Shown here: in pieces, positions 17,001 to 20,007 of the stretch
Numbering within the stretch: the stretch's first letter is position 1
How the letters are laid out: each line of letters starts with the position of its first letter
From: CAYLLT01 sp964591605
Lineage (GTDB): Bacteria > Planctomycetota > Phycisphaerae > UBA1845 > PWPN01
NCBI GenBank assembly: GCA_964591605.1
Contig: CAZQEN010000116.1
Location: forward strand, 1 to 20,007
Length of the DNA: 20,007 bases
Direction of reading: 5' to 3'
Notes under the pieces: model-generated
What the model was told of the DNA's origin: nothing
Databases searched by the model: none
The model's input: the letters and a program-made list of their open reading frames with translations, nothing else
Made by a program: the position numbers and the translations under genes

Positions 17001-17040
17001 CGAAAGAGTATCGAGCCTCTATTCGTTCACGATACGTTAA
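14011..17040 (+). CDS. Secreted arylsulfatase fused to a C-terminal beta-propeller (glycosidase-like) module
   Basis: From the ATG at 14011 the protein is 1009 residues. It opens with a hydrophobic export signal (VGIWLLMGAVTAWAAPAASG). Residues about 30-520 are a family S1 sulfatase, which removes sulfate esters from sugars. Metal ligands Asp42-Asp43 (ILADDLGFSD) and Asp326-Asn327 (SDNGG) are present, as is the CxPSR signature Cys80-Cys-Pro-Ser-Arg84, in which Cys80 would become formylglycine. Lys137-Trp-His139 (SGKWHVG) also fits. The sulfatase ends normally at RRCGVVPPHELL. From residue 541 (PQLFIDDELI) a second module of about 470 residues follows, with repeated phrases such as VSADGLTW, IRSADGIRWERG and ISSRDGLHWNQ. 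This is the pattern of sialidase/GH32/GH43-like five-bladed propellers. An upstream GTG (13945) would extend the frame, but 14011 has the ribosome-binding site GGGAGG. The second activity is inferred. Confidence 0.88.
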   Translation: MSCPRCKVGIWLLMGAVTAWAAPAASGADRDRRPNIVVILADDLGFSDLGCYGSEIATPHLDRLAAGGMRFTQFYNAARCCPSRAALLTGVYPHQAGIGHMTRDFGLPGYRRTLSQRCLTIAEALSQAGYHTAMSGKWHVGQERGHGPVDRGFEHFFGLLSGACSYFERWPGRPMAIDREPYEPPKDFYMTDAITDHAVAFIQQYAREPAPFFLHVAYTAPHAPLHALPEDVARYAGRYDAGWDAICRERFERLHKLGLLDPRWALAPRDRDVPAWQDVDDKPAWAHRMAVYAAQIDRMDQGIGRIMARLRELGIEGNTLVLFLSDNGGCAEELDFSKPGSKVGEAGCDLGYGVGWANVSDTPFRLFKRYVHEGGISTPLIAYWPEGIRSPGTITGEVGHIIDILPTCLEAAGAVMPRTYKGGELMPVEGRSFLSALRGQPRAGHEHLFWEHEGNRAVRRGRWKLVATYLKPWELYDLESDRTELHDVAAEHPDIVAALADAYDQWARRCGVVPPHELLRQHGVAADRRARPAPHKVERGAPQLFIDDELIAQAADVTRTLHQPRKDNGGEAPVIAPLPGSETLMAKGTILRDPRLNQYVMFVKDLPSRSLCRSVSADGLTWSTPERVELDDRHPATGRRADRQYAGMHCIHYDNADCEHPYKGWVYFGDWGPRDEGVYFIRSADGIRWERGPRVVEGYAGPGDLTALMSEQHGVTVFGPGDTTRFGYDPDSGRFLGIFKFFTTHPVGPDNHLRSRAFMFLDRLDQPVAYKQFEDIDLLPPAADVAGDRAADEYYESTAWRFGGLWLGELLVWHGRDDYPHSEAGCSFLKLISSRDGLHWNQVRYRNEASTEGFFLAGGRQGGNDGRNDGGHLSCFSQGPIRIGDELVFYYGASSWGKTAPVGRRVTGGGIFRARLRVDGFVSVDGGTLLTRPLVFDGQDLFINSAGTIGVEVLDRSGRVLGSTRVSGDSIAQPVTFTGKSLRGIAPEPPVQLRFQVERVSSLYSFTIR

Positions 17041-17060
17041 ACGCGGCCGCGACCGCCGGA

Positions 17061-18809
17061 TCAGGCGGCCGGGACCGGTCCGGCGAGGAGCTCGTACTCG
17101 GCGAGCGGGGCCTGATCGCCGCTGCAGACGAGTTCGATGTTGCGGCGGATGTCGGGGAGGCCCTTGTCGATGAAGCGTCGGGCGACGGCGCGTTTTCGCT
17201 CGCAGGCGGCGGCCTGCTGCAGGAACAGGTGCCCGATCAGGACCGTGATCGCCGCATCCACGAGCTTGCGGCCGTAAAGGTCCATGTACTCGGCGCCTCT
17301 GGCCTTCACGCACTCGATGCCCTTGAGCACGAGCGACCTGCCTTCGGCGAGCTTCGCCTTGAGTTCATTGAGTTGGCCGTCGGCATAGCTGACGGTTTCG
17401 CGCTCTTCGATCCACTTCTCAAACGCGCCGCTGCAGACGCCGCGCACGGCCGCGACGATCTGAAGCTGGCTGGTGCCTTCGTAGATCGTCGTGATCCGCG
17501 CGTCGCGCAGGTAGCGCTCGACCGGGTAATCGGTCATGTAACCCGAGCCGCCGAGCACCTGGATGGCGTCGTACGCGATCCGGTTGCAGAGCTCGGAGGC
17601 GTAGTACTTGCTCATCGGCGTGAGCATGCCGTTGAGCCGTTTGAACGTGCGGGAATCGGCGCGGCGGCGCTTGAGCTCGTCGGGATCCGCGGGTTTGACG
17701 AATTCAAGCACGCGCAGGTTGTTGTTTTCGAGGTCGCACACGCGGCTGGTCTCGTAGGTGAGGGCGCGGGCGGCCTCGATGGCGACTTTCATGTCGGTGA
17801 CCATCTCGGCGACCGCCGGCAGCTTCTCGATGGGCACGCCGAACTGCTTGCGGGTGTGGGCGTATTTGCGGGCGACGCGGAAGGCGGCCTCGGCGATGCC
17901 CAGCGACTGGGCGGCGATGCCGACGCGGGCGCCGTTCATGAGGGCCATGACGTACGTGATCAGTCCGCGCTGGCGCTCGCCGATGAGTTGGGCGGGCGCG
18001 TCGTCGTAAACGAGCTCACAGGTGGGCGAGCCGTGGATGCCGAGCTTGTGTTCGAGGTGCCGCACCTTGATGCGCGGCCCGCGTTCGGCCAGGAAGAGCG
18101 AGAGGCCGCGGCCGTCCTTGATCTCCGGCTCGCTGCGGGCCAGCGTGAGCAGGATTTCGCCGCAGCCGTTGGTGATGAACCGCTTGACGCCGCTCAGGCG
18201 CCATTGACCGTCGGTATCCTGCCAGGCGCGAAGGCCCACCGCCTGCAGATCGCTGCCCGCGTCGGGTTCGGTCAGCACCATCGCACCGGTCACCTTGCCC
18301 TCGGCGAACTGCGGCAGATAGGCAGCCTTGATCTCGTCGCTGGCGAATGCGTTGATCGTCTCGGCGATGCCCTGGAGGCCGAAGATGTTCATCAGCGACG
18401 CATCCGCGCGGCTGATGATCTCGATGGCCATGGTATAGACCAGGTTCGGGCAGTTGAGGCCGCCATATTGGCGCGGGAGCGTGAAACCCATGAGGTCGGC
18501 CTGGGCCAGGGTCTTGAGGTTCTCGCGCACGCCTTCGCCGAGCGTGACCGTGCCGTCCTCGTTCAGCCGGTTCCCCTCCACATCGACCCGCTCGGCACGC
18601 GGAGCGATCACGTTGCCCGCAATGTCACCGACGATCTCCAGGACGCGCCGATAGTTGTCGATGGCGTCGGCGGCGTCCACGGGTGCGTACTCGGCATTGG
18701 GCCCATGGTTCTGCGTGAAACCGTCCTCCTGCACGGCCGCGATCTCGGCCAGATTCATGTGCTGAAAGAGGAACTGGATGTCGGCGTTGTCGAGAAAGCA
18801 ATTTGGCAT
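17061..18809 (-). CDS. Acyl-CoA dehydrogenase
   Basis: This 582-residue FAD enzyme should introduce the alpha,beta double bond into an acyl-CoA and pass electrons to electron transfer flavoprotein. Family signatures are present: GAMVLTEPDAGSDLQ, RKYAHTRKQFGVPI, QVLGGSGYMTDYPVERYLRDARI and TIYEGTSQLQ. Glu444 in YEGTSQ is the usual catalytic base. The length exceeds the classical ~380 residues. An N-terminal extension and a helical C-terminal tail (about 470-582) match the long FadE-like type with an extra C-terminal domain. Substrate chain length cannot be read from sequence. The ATG start at 18809 has AGGAG about 13 nt upstream, a rather long spacing. It lies downstream of etfA in the same direction, with 127 nt of mostly repeat between, so the pair probably forms one transcript. 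It converges on the sulfatase gene with 20 nt between stops. Confidence 0.93.
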   Translation of the reverse strand: MPNCFLDNADIQFLFQHMNLAEIAAVQEDGFTQNHGPNAEYAPVDAADAIDNYRRVLEIVGDIAGNVIAPRAERVDVEGNRLNEDGTVTLGEGVRENLKTLAQADLMGFTLPRQYGGLNCPNLVYTMAIEIISRADASLMNIFGLQGIAETINAFASDEIKAAYLPQFAEGKVTGAMVLTEPDAGSDLQAVGLRAWQDTDGQWRLSGVKRFITNGCGEILLTLARSEPEIKDGRGLSLFLAERGPRIKVRHLEHKLGIHGSPTCELVYDDAPAQLIGERQRGLITYVMALMNGARVGIAAQSLGIAEAAFRVARKYAHTRKQFGVPIEKLPAVAEMVTDMKVAIEAARALTYETSRVCDLENNNLRVLEFVKPADPDELKRRRADSRTFKRLNGMLTPMSKYYASELCNRIAYDAIQVLGGSGYMTDYPVERYLRDARITTIYEGTSQLQIVAAVRGVCSGAFEKWIEERETVSYADGQLNELKAKLAEGRSLVLKGIECVKARGAEYMDLYGRKLVDAAITVLIGHLFLQQAAACERKRAVARRFIDKGLPDIRRNIELVCSGDQAPLAEYELLAGPVPAA

Positions 18810-18828
18810 GGTGAGTTGTCCGTCTCCT

Positions 18829-18944
18829 GTAGGGCGGGCTTTGCCCGCCGGTGGGCCGAGCCCACCCTACGCACTGTGCCCGCCGGTGGGCCGAGCCCAC
18901 CCTACGTACTGTGCCCGCCGGTGGGCAGAGCCCACCCTACGCAC
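18829..18944. repeat. Three tandem 35-bp palindromic repeats (REP-like)
   Basis: The unit starts with GCCCGCC at 18843, 18878 and 18913, an exact 35-nt period. Its core is GTGGGCCGAGCCCACCCTAC; copy 3 has an A for the second C of GGCC. Each unit forms a hairpin GGTGGGC-loop-GCCCACC with a 3-nt loop. The first copy has an extra left arm (GTAGGGCGGGC-TTT-GCCCGCC, 18829-18849), so 18829-18870 is a 42-nt imperfect palindrome of two small hairpins. The units differ at single positions only, which suggests recent tandem growth. The third copy runs into the end of etfA and includes its stop codon (CTA at 18937-18939, read as TAG). No spacers are present, so it is not CRISPR. Confidence 0.85.
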
Positions 18945-19965
18945 GCTCCTTGATGGATTTGATCATCATGGGGATCACCTTGTTCAGGTCGCCGACGATG
19001 CCATAGTGGGCGACGCCGAAGATGGGTGCCTCTTTATCCCAGTTAATGGCGATGATCTTGGCGGATTCCTCCATTCCGGCGCGGTGCTGCACGGCGCCGC
19101 TGATGCCGCAGGCGATGTAGAGGGCGGGACGCACCGTGGTGCCGGTCTGGCCGACCTGATGCTCCTTGTTGATGAATCCGCCGTCGACCGCGGCGCGCGA
19201 GGCGCCGACCGCTCCGCCCAGGGCTCCGGCCAGGTCGTGGATCAGCCTGAAGTTGTCCCTGCTTCCCACGCCGCCGCCGCCGGCGACGATGATGCGGGCG
19301 CCCTTGAGGTTGACCTTTCGCCGCTCGCGATGACGGTCGATGAGCCGGACGGCCAGCTCGAAGTCGTTGAACTCGATCTTCTCCTCGACGATCTGGCCGC
19401 TGCGGCGCGGGTCACCGTCGCGCAGACGCATGACGCCCTCGCGCACCGTGGCCATCTGCGGCCAGCGGTCGGTGTTGATGATGGTCGCGATGATGTTCCC
19501 GCCGAACGCGGGGCGGATCTGCATGAGCAGATCCTTGTGGACGGCCTTGGTCTTGAAGTCGGTGTAATCGCCGATGTCCAGGTCGGTGCAGTCGGCCGTC
19601 AGCCCGGCTTTCATCTCCGAGGCGATGCGCGGCGCGAGGTCGCGCCCGATGGGCGTGGCCCCGTACAGCACGATCTGCGGCTTGTGTCGGGTGATGAGCT
19701 GGCACATCACGCGGGCATACGGCAGCGTGCGATAATGTTCGAGCCGCGTGTCGTGCACGTGGTAGACGCGGTCGACGCCGTGGGCGATGAGCCGGTACGA
19801 CAGTTCGCGCACGTTCCAGCCGGGGAGCACCGCCCCGACGGCCACGCCCAGGCGGTCGGCCAGGTCGCGGGCCTTGCCGCAGAGTTCAAGCGAGGTGTCG
19901 CTCAGATGCTCGTCTTCCTGTTCGGCGAAGAGCCAGACTTCGCCTTGGCGGTTGGGTTCGATCAT
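18937..19965 (-). CDS. etfA: Electron transfer flavoprotein alpha subunit
   Basis: EtfA binds FAD and, with EtfB, carries electrons from acyl-CoA dehydrogenases to the respiratory chain. From the ATG at 19965 the protein is 342 residues, slightly longer than typical (about 320). The N-terminal half begins EVWLFAEQEDEHLSDTSLEL and contains VLYGATPIGRDLAPRIA. The C-terminal FAD-binding domain is complete: VAGGGGVGSRDNFRLIHDLA, GFINKEHQVGQTGTTVRPALYIACGISGA and INWDKEAPIFGVAHYGIVGD. The frame can extend to a TTG at 19992 or an ATG at 19980. The ATG at 19965 has GAGG 6 nt upstream and is preferred. Its last Ala codon and TAG stop lie within the adjacent repeat array. The downstream acyl-CoA dehydrogenase is its likely partner. 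etfB is expected just beyond the right edge of the window, though that cannot be seen. Confidence 0.94.
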   Translation of the reverse strand: MIEPNRQGEVWLFAEQEDEHLSDTSLELCGKARDLADRLGVAVGAVLPGWNVRELSYRLIAHGVDRVYHVHDTRLEHYRTLPYARVMCQLITRHKPQIVLYGATPIGRDLAPRIASEMKAGLTADCTDLDIGDYTDFKTKAVHKDLLMQIRPAFGGNIIATIINTDRWPQMATVREGVMRLRDGDPRRSGQIVEEKIEFNDFELAVRLIDRHRERRKVNLKGARIIVAGGGGVGSRDNFRLIHDLAGALGGAVGASRAAVDGGFINKEHQVGQTGTTVRPALYIACGISGAVQHRAGMEESAKIIAINWDKEAPIFGVAHYGIVGDLNKVIPMMIKSIKERA

Positions 19966-20007
19966 ACAGGACCTCGTCATGGGTCGTGGCAAGTTGTGCC
20001 TTGTCAG

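Noticed and set aside
17053..17068. Short stem CCGCC/GGCGG between the sulfatase and acyl-CoA dehydrogenase genes as a terminator
   Set aside because: Only 5 bp, no T-run on either strand, and it overlaps the dehydrogenase stop codon; too weak to call.
18829..18944. Possible CRISPR array
   Set aside because: The 35-bp units are directly adjacent with no unique spacers, the units are palindromic, and no cas genes are present.
16695..18953. Plus-strand open frame of 752 residues opposite the acyl-CoA dehydrogenase gene
   Set aside because: The opposite strand carries all acyl-CoA dehydrogenase signatures; this frame has none and runs through the repeat array.

Overview
The window is GC-rich chromosomal DNA that looks like Planctomycetota, possibly Phycisphaerae-like. 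This rests on the gene content: an S1 sulfatase fused to a sugar-active-type beta-propeller, a secreted DUF4838 protein, a large AsmA-like periplasmic protein and a UvrC-like protein. It also rests on a repeat that reads SPKRQRG or RARSASEG on the minus strand, a string I recall as common in planctomycete annotations. I see no rRNA, tRNA, phage, transposase or CRISPR. Coding density is high. The longest gene-free gaps are 256 nt (5303-5558) and 201 nt (3003-3203), and several starts are GTG or TTG.

Layout. A UvrC-like protein with a degraded GIY-YIG nuclease site (93-1472, +) converges on a D-Ala-D-Ala carboxypeptidase of the PBP4/S13 family (1500-3002, -). A promoter-bearing gap (3003-3203) leads into a plus-strand run. 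It starts with a degenerate-receiver protein (3204-3965) that overlaps, by ATGA, a diguanylate cyclase with its own degenerate receiver (3962-5302). A gap with three hairpins follows, then tilS (5559-7076), a membrane glycosyltransferase overlapping tilS by GTGA (7073-8476), and a 1195-residue AsmA-like protein (8483-12070).

A carbohydrate locus follows. A secreted DUF4838 protein (12106-13887, -) is divergent from a secreted sulfatase/beta-propeller fusion (14011-17040, +), with 123 nt between them. The pair probably handles sulfated polysaccharide outside the cytoplasm. The last block, read right to left, is etfA (18937-19965, -) and an acyl-CoA dehydrogenase (17061-18809, -). The dehydrogenase would pass electrons to the flavoprotein. 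Between them lie three copies of a 35-bp palindromic repeat, and the last copy supplies the etfA stop codon.

The most notable points are the sulfatase-propeller fusion, the repeat inserted in frame in the glycosyltransferase gene, the UvrC-like protein that keeps its four Fe-S-type cysteines but loses GIY-YIG catalytic residues, the four ~120-residue modules of the AsmA-like protein, and the two adjacent pseudo-receivers feeding a c-di-GMP cyclase. I do not see a clearly new multi-gene system such as a defence island. The fusion plus its divergent partner is the best candidate for undescribed biochemistry.
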